Shown here one piece after another: positions 1 through 10,697 of a stretch of DNA of 64,000 nucleotides. The stretch is taken from positions 36,995,529 to 37,059,528 of the forward strand of contig OY726565.1 in the NCBI GenBank assembly GCA_963383645.1, read 5' to 3'. Source of the DNA: Muscardinus avellanarius. Its lineage: Eukaryota; Chordata; Mammalia; Rodentia; Gliridae. Positions within the stretch are counted from its first letter, which is position 1. Each line of letters begins with the position of its first letter. Below the pieces are notes generated by a model, which had not been told where the DNA came from, made no database searches, and saw nothing but the letters and a program-made list of their open reading frames with translations. The translations under genes were made by a program, and so were the position numbers.

Positions 1-29
1 ATAAAACCAATATCAAAGGCTTGAAAGAA

Positions 30-222
30 GCCAGGCGTGGTGGCACACACCTGTAATCTAAGTACTTGGGAGACTGAGACAGGAGGAACACAGGTCCAAG
101 GCCAGCTTCAGCAAATTAGGGAGACCCTGTTTTGAAATAAAAACTAAAAAGGGGCTGGGGGTGTAACTTGAAGGAAGATTGCCCCTGAGTTCAATCCCTA
201 GTAACAATATTAACAACAAAAG
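30..222 (+). repeat. B1-ID chimeric SINE
   Basis: The head reads 'gccaggcgtggtggcacac' and a tRNA-like tail follows ('ggggctgggggtgtaactt', then 'ccctgagttcaatccc'). The A-rich end carries 'aacaatattaac'. The copy is complete and diverged. It is the most upstream member of the SINE family that dominates this window. Confidence 0.9.
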
Positions 223-676
223 GACTTAAAAGATGAATGATGATCCTTATGACATCCCCATTTAACTGTTCTGCTTGGTGGAAAAAGCAGATGGGCTTTG
301 GAGAACAACAAATTTTTTAGGCTATTTAATAGTAATGGTTTCAATTTCAGCAACTACCTCAGAGACAGTACTTTTACTAAAACAAGCCTATGTGGCCCCT
401 GAAACAAGATATCTAATTGGTTTCTTTTTTATTTTATCTTTCAATGAATGGAAAATGCCAGAGTCATTTTGCTTTGACATTGCATGGCTATGTATGCTCT
501 CCATTTCTATGACAAAACTTATTCTCAGGCCCTTTAACCCCAAAGGACATCAATATCCAGTTTCACCATGCTGGCTACATCCTCCTGGCAGGATCTGGTG
601 AGTAAGAAGGAAAAGGTACTTAAGATGCCTAGGGAAATGTGTCAGCAGAAAGTGAGACAAAAATTCCACAAAATCA
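223..676. other. Unassigned sequence with a fortuitous ORF
   Basis: No repeat recognised. A 108-codon plus-strand frame (275-601) is open, but it has no recognisable domain, lies between two SINEs in AT-rich DNA and runs up to repeat-like sequence. I treat it as chance. Confidence 0.5.
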
Positions 677-886
677 GCCAGACCTGGTGGTGCATACTTG
701 TAATCCCACCACTTGGGAGGCTGAGACAGGAGGATCACACAAGGTTCAAAGCCAGCCTCAGCTACTTAGTGAGGCTCTCAGCAACTTAGAGAGACCCTCT
801 TTCCAAATAAAGTATAAAATAGGTCTGGGAGTATAGCCCGGAAGTAGAAAGCCCCTGAGCTCCACCCCCAGTACTACAAAAAAAAA
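677..886 (+). repeat. B1-ID chimeric SINE
   Basis: Complete copy from 'gccagacctggtggtgcat' to 'ccccagtactac' plus an A-run. Short flanking direct repeats of the form 'caaaatc' lie at both ends, as expected for an L1-mobilised SINE. Confidence 0.9.
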
Positions 887-1049
887 TCAACAAAATCTAA
901 GAATCTGTGAGCTCTTTGACATTTCTGAAGGTCCAGTCTGGGAAGCATATCAGTATATCTTTCTCAAAAATAAAAGGTAGCAAACTTATACCTCCTACCA
1001 CTAGGATACAGCTGGTGGCAGGCCTCATGTGTGTATGTATGTATGTATG

Positions 1050-1193
1050 CGTGGGGTACTGAAGAATGAACCCAGGGGTACTCTACCACTGAGCCACATT
1101 CCCCAGCCCTTTTTGGTTTTTATCTTGAGATGGGTCTAATTTGCCAAGGCTGGCCTCAAATCTGTGGTCCTCCTGTCTCAGCCTCCTGAGTAG
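1050..1193 (-). repeat. B1-ID SINE, head-truncated, beside (TGTA)n
   Basis: In reverse orientation the tail ('actctaccactgagccacattccccagccc') and the mid-region ('tcctgtctcagcctcctgagtag') are visible. The distal B1 head is missing. A short 'tgtatgtatgta' run adjoins the tail side. Confidence 0.85.
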
Positions 1194-2050
1194 TAACAAA
1201 AGCCTTGCTTGATGTTGAAGGCAGCATATAACATTAAATAAATCGTAGATTTCTCAGATTCAGGAAGCAAGAAATGATTTTCTAATTGGCCCAAACTTCT
1301 GCAGAAATTTTTCTGCCTCTTGGTTTTTAAGGTCCAACAGACCCAAAGGTGTATTTTGGTGTCTGTGGCAAGTTAAGATGCTATTTGAATCCTACACTGG
1401 ACCCTGGTAGAAAAATCAGAGAGGCTCTCCTCAGTAAATAACTATTTGTTGTTACTGTTGTTTTTAACTACCCTTTTCAAAAAAGTTCTAGGACTACTAC
1501 TGGTGTCTGTAGATAGTAAATACCAAAAAAAAAAAAAAAAACATAAGATTTCATGGATCTTGATATTTGCTATTACCTGATCCAACCACTCATAAAGCCA
1601 ATAGAATTTCAACGTCAAATGGAGGTCATAATCATGAGACCATCATTGGAGTTCTCATGAAGAGCTGTCTGAGCAGGAAAGGCAGTTAAGCCTGGTTACA
1701 AAAAATTCTTACAGCTCTGATGGCTCCAGCTGGAAGGGGACTGCGGCAACATCCAGCCTCACTCAGGGTAGGGAAGGGATACATTTTAAAATATAATGGA
1801 AATGAGGGAATTGTGCAGACTACTAAATTCTACTAGCTTTTGACCTAGTCTTCTTTGTGCATATCTAAAGCTACAATAGTCCCTTTTGAAATGAGGAGAG
1901 TTAGAAAAGTTTTCCAGCATTTGTGGAGTTTCCTGCCTCTATCGTGACAAATATATCCAGAAAAGGATTTTATTATTGGAGAAAAATTATAAAGAAAAGA
2001 TCGGTCAGACTGGATCATTATAACTTGTAGTTTCTAAAGATAAAAGTTTT
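1194..2050. other. Unassigned, apparently single-copy sequence
   Basis: Only an A-run near 1525-1541 stands out. No coding frame or recognisable repeat was seen. Ancient repeats beyond visual recognition are possible. Confidence 0.5.
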
Positions 2051-2180
2051 GTGGGGCATGGTGGTGCAGGCTTGTAATCCCTGTGCTTGGGAGGCAAAGA
2101 CAGATGGATCGCGTAGGTCTGGGAGTGTAGCCCAGAGGTAGAAGGGTTTCCAGGAACCCCAGTACCACCAAATAAATAGA

Positions 2181-2212
<32 letters not shown>

Positions 2213-2213
2213 A
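2051..2213 (+). repeat. B1-ID SINE of the 'tccaggaacc' subfamily with (TAAA)n tail
   Basis: The central part between head and tail is shortened: 'gatggatcgcgtagg' joins directly to 'tctgggagtgtagcc'. The tail reads 'ggtttccaggaaccccagtacc', diagnostic of the second SINE subfamily in the window. The A-tail has become a (TAAA)n microsatellite at 2174-2212. Confidence 0.88.
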
Positions 2214-2243
2214 AAGATGAAAGTTCTAAAGTGATTGAATTTT

Positions 2244-2604
2244 GTTGGGTATGTGTTCACATGCTTGTAATCCCAGCACTTGGCAGGAGGGTTCCAGGTT
2301 CAAGAACAGCCTCAGTAGTGAGACTCTCATCAATCTTGTGAGACCCTGTTTCCAAATAAGAAATTAAATTGGAGCCAGGTATTGTGGCAAACACTTGTAA
2401 TTCCAGTATTTGGGACACTGAGATAGGAGGATTGAGGTTCATGGACAGCCTCAGCAACTTAGTGAAGCCTTCTACAACTTAGTGAGACCCTGTTTCAAAA
2501 TAAAGAATAAAAAAATAGGGCTTGGAGTATATCTTGGAGGTAGAATGCCCCTGGGTTCTATTCCTGTACTGTCAAGAAGAAAAAAGAAAGAAAGAAGAAA
2601 GAAA

Positions 2605-2659
<55 letters not shown>

Positions 2660-2757
2660 GAAGGAAGGAAGGAAGGAAGGAAAATTGGGCTGGGGATATA
2701 GCTTGAAGGTTCAATGGCTTTGGGTTTAATCCCCAGTACCTCACACACAAAAAAAAG
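2244..2757 (+). repeat. B1-ID SINE split by a younger SINE
   Basis: The head is at 2244-2372 and the tail resumes at 2689 ('gctggggatatagcttgaagg') and ends near 2757. The gap is exactly the insertion at 2373-2681, bounded by the duplication 'aaattgg'. The tail frame continues across the gap, so this was one SINE before the second landed. Confidence 0.85.
2373..2681 (+). repeat. Nested B1-ID SINE with (GAAA)n/(GGAA)n tail
   Basis: The full SINE starts 'gccaggtattgtggc' and ends 'ctgtcaagaag'. Its A-tail expanded into about 100 bp of GAAA then GGAA repeats. The TSD 'aaattgg' occurs at 2366-2372 and 2682-2688. Confidence 0.88.
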
Positions 2758-3010
2758 TAATTGAATTTTATTTAAATATGAAAACATTCTTCTAACAACT
2801 ACAAGCAAGCATAAAAAATTTCCTCAAGAAGAAATATACTGAGAAAAGTCCTCAAAGTTATCTTGAGTAAGAATTTCTGCAAAAACTATCTGCTAATGCA
2901 AAGATTTTAAACAGAACGGAATTTTGTGAGTCCAGAGAAGAAGAATTAAATTAAAAAAATTAACAAGTGGAAAAGAGAGATAAAGAGGAAGTCAGAGCTG
3001 GTGAAGGGCT
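2758..3010. other. Unassigned AT-rich sequence
   Basis: No repeat family or coding frame recognised. Confidence 0.4.
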
Positions 3011-3349
3011 GTCAGTTGTGCTGCTATAAGAAAATCACTAAGGCTGGGTAAATCAAGCAAATTTATGCTCTCTTTGTTCTGAAGGCTGGGAAGTCCAAGA
3101 GCAAGGCACCAGTGAGTTTGGTTATCCAGGGAGGACTGCATCCTCCAGAGGGGAGGGGCATGCTGTGGTCACATGGTGGAAGAAGAAAGTGCAAAAGAGA
3201 GGAACTTCCTCCATGAGTTCTTTCATAAAGGCCCTCCTCCATTCCTGAGGGAGGAGCCCGTGACCTAATAGCCTCTTCAAACTCCCACTTCACTTAACAT
3301 CACATGGGTAACACCTGAACTTTTGAGGGGACACATTCAAACCATAGCA
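3011..3349 (-). mobile_element. MaLR-type LTR (MLT/MST-like), ancient
   Basis: On the minus strand it opens 'tgctatggtttgaatgtgtc', passes through 'taggtcacgggctcctccctc' and 'tccaccatgtgacca', and closes near 'cttatagcagcac'. This is the characteristic order of ERVL-MaLR LTRs. It is a solo, diverged copy, and no internal sequence is attached. The subfamily is not resolved by eye. Confidence 0.8.
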
Positions 3350-3410
3350 TGAGCTTCTGTTTGGAAACTAGTAGGCACCTATATCCATTCAAATGGCAAA
3401 AACACCCAAA

Positions 3411-3604
3411 GTCAGGCATGGTGGTGCATGCCTGTAATCCTGGTACATAGGAGGCAGAAACAAGAGGATTGTGGGCCCTAGCAATACGACTTCAGCAACT
3501 TAGTGTGATCTTGTTTCAAAAATAAAAAGAAATCAAAAGGGCTGGGGTATAACTCAGTAGAATGCCTCTGGGTTCAATACCCAGTACCAAACACACAAAA
3601 AAAG
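3411..3604 (+). repeat. B1-ID chimeric SINE
   Basis: Complete copy, 'gtcaggcatggtggtgcatg' to 'ccagtaccaaacacac' plus an A-tail. The ID part ('ctggggtataactcagtagaatgcc') is slightly shortened. Confidence 0.9.
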
Positions 3605-3768
3605 AACAGGTCACATAAAAACGTTTTCAGAGAAAGAGAAGATAGACTATAATCGGTAAAACTTGGGATAACATTTGGAAAACTCAGGGCTTCTACAAGC
3701 CATGGCATTCATAGTACAAGTTATGTTTATACATCTTGAATTTAAAAAAGTTCTCAGCTAACAACTAG

Positions 3769-3813
<45 letters not shown>

Positions 3814-4644
3814 ATATATATATATATATATATATCCTTATATATACATGTGAATATATAATGTTATATATAATGAGCATTGTTTTGTTTTGTATATTTA
3901 CATTAAAAATATTGTATATGTATACACACATATAATGCACATTAAGCTCGATTATTGAAAATTCTGTAAATTCTGTAAAAAATTACTCTTTTAACCTCTC
4001 TTCTCAACATGTAACCACTGGAGGAATGGAAGTTTTCCTGTTCCAGTTCCCCTCCTAAGGTATCACGCTCTCGGATGTATCTGCCATGGTCACAGCTCTT
4101 CTTCAGGAATTCAAAAGGATTTTTCTTTGACTCCTCCAGAATCCAGCCTTATCTGCCCTCAGTCTTATGCCTCAGATGTCTGGGGCTGGTTTAGGGAAAG
4201 AGATTGAAGATCATCAAAATAATTACCTTCATTCCCATGACATCACCATACTTTTCTTCTTTTCACATTTCTAGAAATCATCAGCCACTCTTCCTTTCTA
4301 GAATCCCAGCACAAAGACCCATCTGTCATCCACATGTTGGCTGAGTGTCCCACTACACTCATGGGCTTACATTAAAGGACAGAGAGAGGACCTGGGATAA
4401 CAAACCACTACCAGGCCTTAAGGAAAGGCAACACTGAGAGGAAAGGCCACAGTGAGAGAAGGACACTTGATGGTGGACGAGGATGAGAGGACAATGACTT
4501 CCAGGGCACTGTCTAGCAAGAGGACCCCAGAAGGGGCCTCATGGGTAATAGACACAGCACTGTTCACATGGCACAGAGAACTAAGGCCAGTTATAATGAG
4601 GCTTCTGCTTCTTAAGATTATCTTGAACTTTATGTCTTCCTTAA
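3605..4644. other. Single-copy-like flank with a CA/TA microsatellite
   Basis: Contains (CA)n at 3773-3811 running directly into (TA)n at about 3812-3834. The rest is not recognised. Reading frames here are open only across the microsatellite. Confidence 0.6.
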
Positions 4645-4658
4645 TGTTTTCTATTTTA

Positions 4659-4951
4659 TTTTTTAATTTTTTATTGGTGTATTATATTCATACGTCATAT
4701 TGGGGTAAAAAACTTGTGTGTACATACATGTACATATCACTGATTTAACCCCTAACTAATTCCCACCTCATTCCCTCCCCATCCGTCCTTCCCTTCCTTG
4801 GCTTAGTGGTTGACTTTGATATGTTTAAGTACATTGTGTGTTTTAGAGATTTTCTTCTTCCCCCCTCCTTCCTCCTCCTTTAGGTTGCCTTGTTTGCTTC
4901 TCTATAGAATTTCCCTTTTCATCTAGAGTACCTTCTATGACCCATTTCTCC
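4659..4951 (-). other. L1 3' UTR and A-rich end
   Basis: In the minus sense this region runs from the ORF2 stop through the pyrimidine/purine-biased tract that appears on plus as 'cctccttcctcctcc' to 'caccaataaaaa'. The same 3' architecture recurs at 9168-9490, 34590-34740 and 50970-51290. Confidence 0.85.
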
Positions 4952-7900
4952 CTAACTCTCACATATTAGGGAAAGCATCTGATTTCTTATTTTTTGTGCC
5001 TGACTAATCTCACTTAGCATAATGTCCTCCAGTTCCATCCATTTCCCTGAAAATGATGTAATTGAGTGTTTTTTGTTTTTGTTTTTGATGGCTGAGTAAA
5101 ATTCCATTGTGTACATATTCCACAGTTTTGTAATCCATTCATCTGTTGATGGACATCTTCGCTGGTTCCATAGTTTGGCAATGGTGAATTGTGCATCTAT
5201 GAACATAGATACACATGCATTAGTTTGGTAGTTTGGTTTCCTATATTTTGGGTAGATACCCAGAAGTGGTATTGCTGGATCAAATGGTAGATTTGTTCCC
5301 ATTCTTCTGAGGATTCTCCAAACTGTTTTCCAAAGTGGTTGCACTAATTTGCAATCCCACCAACAATGTCTTAAAGTTCTCACTTCTCCACATCCTCGCC
5401 AGCATCTGTTGTTGTTTGTGTTTTGAATGATTGCCATTCTACTTGGAGTTAGGTGAAATTTCAGAGTAGTTTTGATTTGCATCTCTCTGATTGCCAGTGA
5501 TGATGAGCATTTTTTATGCATTTATTGGCCATTTGAATTTCTTCTTTTGTGAAGTGTCTATTTAGTTCATTTGTCCATTTTGTTATTGAATGTTTTGTTT
5601 TCTTAGTGTTGAGTTTCTTGAGTTCTCTGTATATTCTAGACATTAGTCCTCTATCGGAGGTGTAGGTGGCAAAAATCTTCTCCCATTCTGTTGGCTCTTG
5701 ATAGTTCTGAGGTTCTTGATAGTTTCCTTTGCTGAACAGAAGCTCTTCAGTTTCATGCAATCCCACGTATTGATTTGCCTTTTAATTTGTTGTGCCTTTG
5801 GGGTCTTGTTGAGAAAGTGTTTATCTGTGCCTATGTGTTGCAGTGTTGGACCAATGCCCTCTTCAAGGAGCTTCAAGGTCTCTGGTTTGATTTCCAAGTC
5901 TTTGATCTATCTTAAATTGACTCTAGTGCAGGGTGAGAAAGTGGGATTAATTTCCGATTTTCTGCATATGATTAACCAGTTTTGCCAACACCATTTGTTG
6001 AACAGGCTTGTCAAAAATCAATTGGCTGAAAGTGTGTGGATTTATTTCTGGGTCTTCTATTTTGCTCCATTGCATTGGTCTATGTATCTGTTTTTGTTTT
6101 TATTTGTTTTTGTTTTTGTTTTTTGGGTTTGTTTTTTGTTTGTTTGTTTGTTTGTTTTTTGCCAGTACCATGCTGTTTTTATTACACTGGCATTGTAATA
6201 TAATTTAAAGTCAGGTATTGTGATTTCTCCTGCATGGTATTGTGATTCCTCTTGATTTCCTTTTCTTTCCTTATTGCTCTGGCTAGAGTCTCTAGTACTA
6301 TATTGAAGAGAAGTGGTGATAATGGACATCTTTGTCTCCTGTTTGGGGGGGAATTCTTGAAGTTTTTCCCCATTTAATACGATGTTGACAGTGGGCTTAT
6401 TGTAGATTGCCTTAATAATGTTGAGATATGTTCCTTCTATTCCAATTCTCTGCAGTGTTTGATCAAAAATGGATGTTGGATTTTATCAAATGCTTTTTCA
6501 GTGTCTATTGAAATTATCATGTGATTTTTGTCCTTGTTTCTGTTTATATGGTGAATTACATGGATTGATTTTCATATGTTGAACCAGCCTTACATCCCTG
6601 GGATGAACCCTACCTGGTCATGGTGAATAATCATTCTGGATGTGGTTTTGAATGCGTGTTGCTAGTATTTTGTTTAATAGTTTTGCATCCAAGTTCATCA
6701 GAGATATAGGCCTATAATTTTCCTTCCTTGAACTGTCTTTATTTGGTTTGGGTATTAGTGTGATGTTGGCTTCACAGAATGTATTTGGGAGAGTCCTGGT
6801 TTTGTCTATTTTGTGAAATAGTTTGAGGAGTACTGGGGTTAGCTCTTCTATAAAGCTTTTATAGAATTCGCTTGGGAAATCATCTGGTCCTGGGCTTTTC
6901 TTTGATGGTAAGCTCTTTATTGCTATTTCAATCTCTTTGATTGTTATGGCTTGGTTTAAGTGTTCTATATCTTCTTGACTCAGTTTAGGAAGGTTGTATT
7001 TATCTAGGAAGTTGTCGATTTCCTCCAGATTTTCCATTTTGTTGGAGTATAGTTTTTCAAAGTAGTTTCTGATAATCTTCTGGATTTCTACACTGTCAGT
7101 AGTAATTTCTCCTTTTTCATCCCTTATCTTCATAATTTGGGTTGATTCTCTCTTTTTTTTTAGTTAGGTTGGCTAGTGGTTTATCTATCTTGTTAATTTT
7201 TTCAAGAAACCAGGTTTTGGTTTTGTTGATTTTCTGTATTTTTTTATTCTCTATTTCATTAATTTCTGCTCTAATTTTAATAATTTCCTGTCTTCTACTG
7301 GCTTTAGGGTTCAATTGTTCCTGCTTTTCGAGGGCTTTGAGGTGTGTCATTAGATTATTTATTTGAAGATTTTCTGTTTTTCTTATGTGAGCACTCAGTG
7401 CTATAAATTTTCCTCTTAATACTGCCTTCAAAGTGTCCCAGAGGTTTTGATATGTTGTATCTTTATTTTCATTTGTTTCTAGAAATTTCTTGACTTCACC
7501 TCTTACATCTTCTATGACCCATTTTTCATTCAGAAGTATGGTGTTCAGTCTCCACATATTTATGTTGTTTCTCTGGGTCTTCTTATATTTGATTTCTAGT
7601 TTCATTCCATTATGGTCTGAAATGACACAGGGAAGTATGTAACATTTTTTAAATTTGCTCGTGCTCATTTTGTGTCCCAGGATGTGATCTATTTTGGAGA
7701 AGGTTCTGTGAGCAGCTAAGAAAAATATAAACTCCGCTGAAGTTGGGTGAAATATTCTATATGTGTCCAACAGGTCCATTTGTTTAATGGTGTTCCTTAG
7801 GTCTAAGGCATCTTTATTGACTCTTTGTCTGGAAGATGGGTCTTGTGTTGTGAGAGGTGTGTTGAAGTCTCCCAGTATTATTGTGTTGGGATTTATGTGT

Positions 7901-8301
7901 GACTTCATGTCAGAAAGAGTTTGATTGATGAAAGTAGCTGCACCTGTGTTTGGGGCATAGATGTCGATTATTGTTATTTCCTCTTGCTGGACTATTCCTT
8001 TTACCAGTAATATATGACCTTCTTTGTCTCTTCTAATAAGTTTGGGTTTGAAGTCTAACTTGTCTGATACTATAGTTGCTACTCCTGCTTGTCTTTGAGT
8101 TCCACTGGCATGGATTACCTTGCTCCAGCCCTTTACCTTGAGTTTGTTCCTATCTTTACTTGTAAGGTGTGTTTCTTGTAAACAGCAGATGGATGGATTC
8201 TGGGTTTTAATCCATTTTGCCACTTTATGTCTTTTGATTGGGGAGTTGAGGCCGTTTACATTCAGTGTGATTATATAGAGATAATTTTTAATTCCTAACA
8301 T
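4952..8301 (-). pseudogene. L1 ORF2 remnant (endonuclease; reverse-transcriptase core deleted)
   Basis: The N-terminal part (7117-8301, 394 codons) is open. It is an AP-like endonuclease domain with N14, the 'CCLQETHL' motif holding E43, 'ILGDFNT' (D145/N147 pair) and 'SDHNG'. These are the residues known to be catalytic in L1 endonuclease, and all are present. Reverse-transcriptase fragments follow at 6618-7133 (with '[14 protein letters not shown]') and 6182-6373. The C-terminal part survives as 5461-5897 and 4952-5521, the latter ending '...[10 protein letters not shown]'. Comparison with the L1 at 61-64 kb shows that about 0.5 kb around the FADD motif is absent near 6240. Several frameshifts separate the pieces. 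The product would have nicked DNA but could not reverse transcribe. Confidence 0.92.
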
Positions 8302-9167
8302 GGTAAGATTTTATTTCTGTTTGAGATACTGTTTATTCTTCTTTGCTTAGTTGTCTGCTGGAGGGAAAATCTTGTTTCTTTGGTTCTGGCATGTATTACC
8401 TATTTCTTCTTTGCAGTTAATCTCCTTGAGTATATTCTCTAGCACTGGTTTTGAAGACATAAATTCCTTCAGTTTCTGTTTGTCATGGAAGCTTATTATT
8501 TCCCCATCTAATTTGATAGATAGTTTTGCTGGGTAGAAAACTTTTGGCTGGAAGTTGTTTTCTTTCAGAGTTTGGAATATGTTACTCCACACTCTTCTGG
8601 CTTTCATGACTTGGTTTGGGAAGTCTGGAGTGATTCTAATTGGTTTGCCTCTGAATGTTAGTTGGCCTTTTGTTTTGGTTGTCTTTAAGATTCTCTCCTT
8701 GGCTTCCACATTAGTCATTTTGACAATTATGTGGCATAGGAATCCTCTTCTCTGATCCTGTCTAAAGGGAGTTCTTTAGGTTTCCTGGACCTGTGTATTG
8801 ACCTCTTGCACTATGTTTAGAAAATTTTCTGCTATAACTTCCTTGAAGAGATTATTGATCCCTTTGGTTTCACCTTCTTTTCCCTCCTCTATTCCAATTA
8901 TTCTTAGGTTAGCTCTCTTAAAATGGGCCCATATTTCTTCAATGTCAAATTCCTGCTGCTGGATTTTTTTTTCTAAATTAGAGACTATGCATTCATTTTT
9001 GGAGTGATCATCTTCTAGGAGCGAGATTCTATTCTCAATGTGGTCTAATCTGTTGTTTATACTTTGAATTGAGGCCTTTACTTCAATGATTGCATCCTTT
9101 ATCTCTTTTTGACTCTGAATTCTTTTTGAAAGTCCTCTATTATTTCTACAGTTATTTTCCTGATTTG

Positions 9168-9859
9168 CTTTTTTTATTTATTTTTATTGGTGCATTGTAA
9201 TCATACATCACACTGGAATACAAGACTTGAGAGGATATACAAGCACACATCATCCAATTAGCCCTCATCCAGTCCCCATCCCATTCCCTCCCCCTCCCTC
9301 GATCCCATGCTTGTTTGGTAATTAACTTTGATACATTTGTTTATGTACCTCCTACTTTTTAAAGAGGCTCCATCCTCCCCTATTCCATACCCTCTGATTG
9401 GTCACCTTAATTGCTTCACTATAGGGCCCTTTCTATAGCTCGACCACTTCCTGTTGCCCCTTTCCTCCTGGTTATTGCTGATTAGGAGAAGCATCTGGTT
9501 TTGGAGAGGGGGTTGCCGAAGGGTGCCCCGCCAGTGCCTGTCCACCCGCCCAGGGTCGGGGCCAGAGGCCCGGACCACAGGGTCCTTCTGGGTGGAGAGG
9601 GGGTCGCCGAAGGGTGCCCTGCCAGTTCCTACCCACCCGCCCAGGGTTGGGGCCAGAGGCCCAGACCACAGGGTCCTTCTGGGTGGAAAGGGGTCGCCTA
9701 GGGGTGCCCTGCCAGTGCCCGCCCACCTGCCCAGGGTCAGGGCCAGAGGCCCGGACCACAGGGTCCTTCCGGGTGGGGAAGGGGTCACCTAGGGGTGCCC
9801 CGCCAGCACATGCCCACCCGCCCAGGGTCGGGGCCAGAGGCCCAGACAACAGGGTCCTC
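9168..9859 (-). mobile_element. VNTR composite retrotransposon: 91-bp GC-rich VNTR plus L1 3' end
   Basis: On the minus strand: about four 91-bp GC-rich units (9503-9859), then an L1 3' terminal module (9175-9500) with polyadenylate (plus-strand T-run at 9169-9180). The TSD 'tattttcctgatttg' is perfect (15 bp) at 9153-9167 and 9860-9874. It sits inside ORF1 of the L1 above in the same orientation, so it is younger. No coding capacity is credible; the open frames across it are VNTR artefacts. The 5' end lies within the VNTR, so 5' truncation is likely. Confidence 0.88.
9503..9859. repeat. 91-bp minisatellite, about 4 units
   Basis: Unit starts at about 9503, 9594, 9685 and 9775 (91, 91 and 90 bp apart). 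Each has a 'cgggtgg'-type start, 'gccccgccagtg' and 'cccagggtcggggccagag'. Units differ at scattered sites. It is not the same sequence as the 50-bp VNTR at 51.3-53.2 kb. Confidence 0.9.
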
Positions 9860-9967
9860 TATTTTCCTGATTTGATCTTCTAGAGATCACTGGATTTCTG
9901 TGTTATCAGGTTCTGATATTGTGGGGTTGTGGGCATTCATTGCTCCATTGTTATTTCTCTTTCCCAT

Positions 9968-10683
9968 GATTTCGGAAGTTTGTGCCTTTTCTGGGTTCTT
10001 CCCTGCGTCACTATGACTTCACTTAAGGTGCTATGGATCTCGAGTCTGTGGTATCTCACTCACCACTACTCCTTTACTGAGTTGTATCACAAAGTCTCAG
10101 ACCCAGGGAGTCAATCGAGGCTGCTTTAGACCATGGGGGGTGCCAGGCTGGGCGTTCTCCCACGGGGAGCTGCAACTATGGTGTGATATCTCTGCCACCG
10201 CCACTCCCCCACTGGATTGGACTGCAAAAATCTCTGACCCAGGGAGACTATCTGTGCAAGTCCCTGGGAGTGCAGTACTGGGATTTCTCCTCTAGGGGCC
10301 GCAATTTGACTCACAGTTGTTGAGTGCGCTGATGGAGCTGTAGTTAACTTGGTGAACTCGCTGCTACCACCACTGGCAATATGGCACCGCTGCTACGCCC
10401 TCAGCCGTGAGGCTGGCGTATTTCTTCTCTGGTTGAGCTCCACTCTGAGTCCCTGCAGGGTGTGCTGAGCCTGGCCCCTGGGAGCTTTAGACGCTCCTTG
10501 CACTGAAAAAACTGCTGAGCAGCACCCAGCTGTTCCACAGCTGCTCACCTCAGCTCACTGTCCACCCCTCCTCTCTGGAACCTGGTGGCTTGTTGAGTGT
10601 GCTGGTCTGGAGCCATCCGGTTAACTCGCCGCTGCCGCTGGCAGTATGGCGCTGCTGCCGTGTCCTCAGTTGTGAGGCCGGCG
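9968..10683 (-). promoter_or_regulatory. L1 5' UTR with about two tandem monomers
   Basis: GC-rich relative to its surroundings. A segment starting 'gccggcctcacaactgagg' on the minus strand (near 10680) recurs as 'gccagcctcacggctgagg' near 10425, with 'gccatactgccag' versus 'gccatattgccag' following. The monomer spacing is about 255 bp. Monomer arrays act as L1 promoters in some rodents; that role is inferred here. Confidence 0.7.
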
Positions 10684-10697
10684 TGTTTTCTATTTTA

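Larger units (their letters stand above)
8347..9967 (-). pseudogene. L1 ORF1 remnant (RNA-binding chaperone), broken
   Basis: The C-terminal domain is open at 8347-8718 and keeps ORF1p hallmarks such as 'PDFPNQVMKARRVW', 'NNFQPKVFYPAKLS' and 'FHDKQKLKEFM'. Upstream on the minus strand, 'LRIIGIEEGKEGE' marks the RRM. The probable start ATG is at 9967 within 'atcatgggaaagag'. There are early stops shortly after the start, a stop just before the C-terminal domain, and the composite insertion at 9168-9859 interrupts the coiled-coil-encoding part. Confidence 0.85.
4659..10683 (-). mobile_element. Near full-length L1 (LINE-1) with 14-bp TSD
   Basis: Minus-strand L1 from a 5' UTR (10683 downward) through ORF1, ORF2 and 3' UTR to an A-rich tail at about 4659-4673. 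The perfect duplication 'tgttttctatttta' lies at 4645-4658 and 10684-10697, showing one L1-mediated insertion. The length is 6.0 kb including a nested 692-bp composite element at 9168-9859, so the L1 itself is about 5.3 kb. About 0.5 kb of ORF2 is missing near position 6240. Both ORFs are broken, so the copy is non-autonomous now. Confidence 0.95.

Noticed and set aside
275..601. 108-codon plus-strand ORF as a host gene
   Set aside because: No recognisable domain, AT-rich, single exon between SINEs. Consistent with chance.
3773..3834. Origin or matrix-attachment signal at the CA/TA tract
   Set aside because: Simple dinucleotide repeats of this kind are ubiquitous and nothing else supports such a role.
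7117..8301. Endonuclease ORF as a host DNA-repair gene
   Set aside because: It carries L1 endonuclease motifs and continues into L1 RT sequence between L1 TSDs.
9402..9883. Overlapping 60-128 codon frames on both strands
   Set aside because: Produced by the 91-bp GC-rich minisatellite; no start context or domain.
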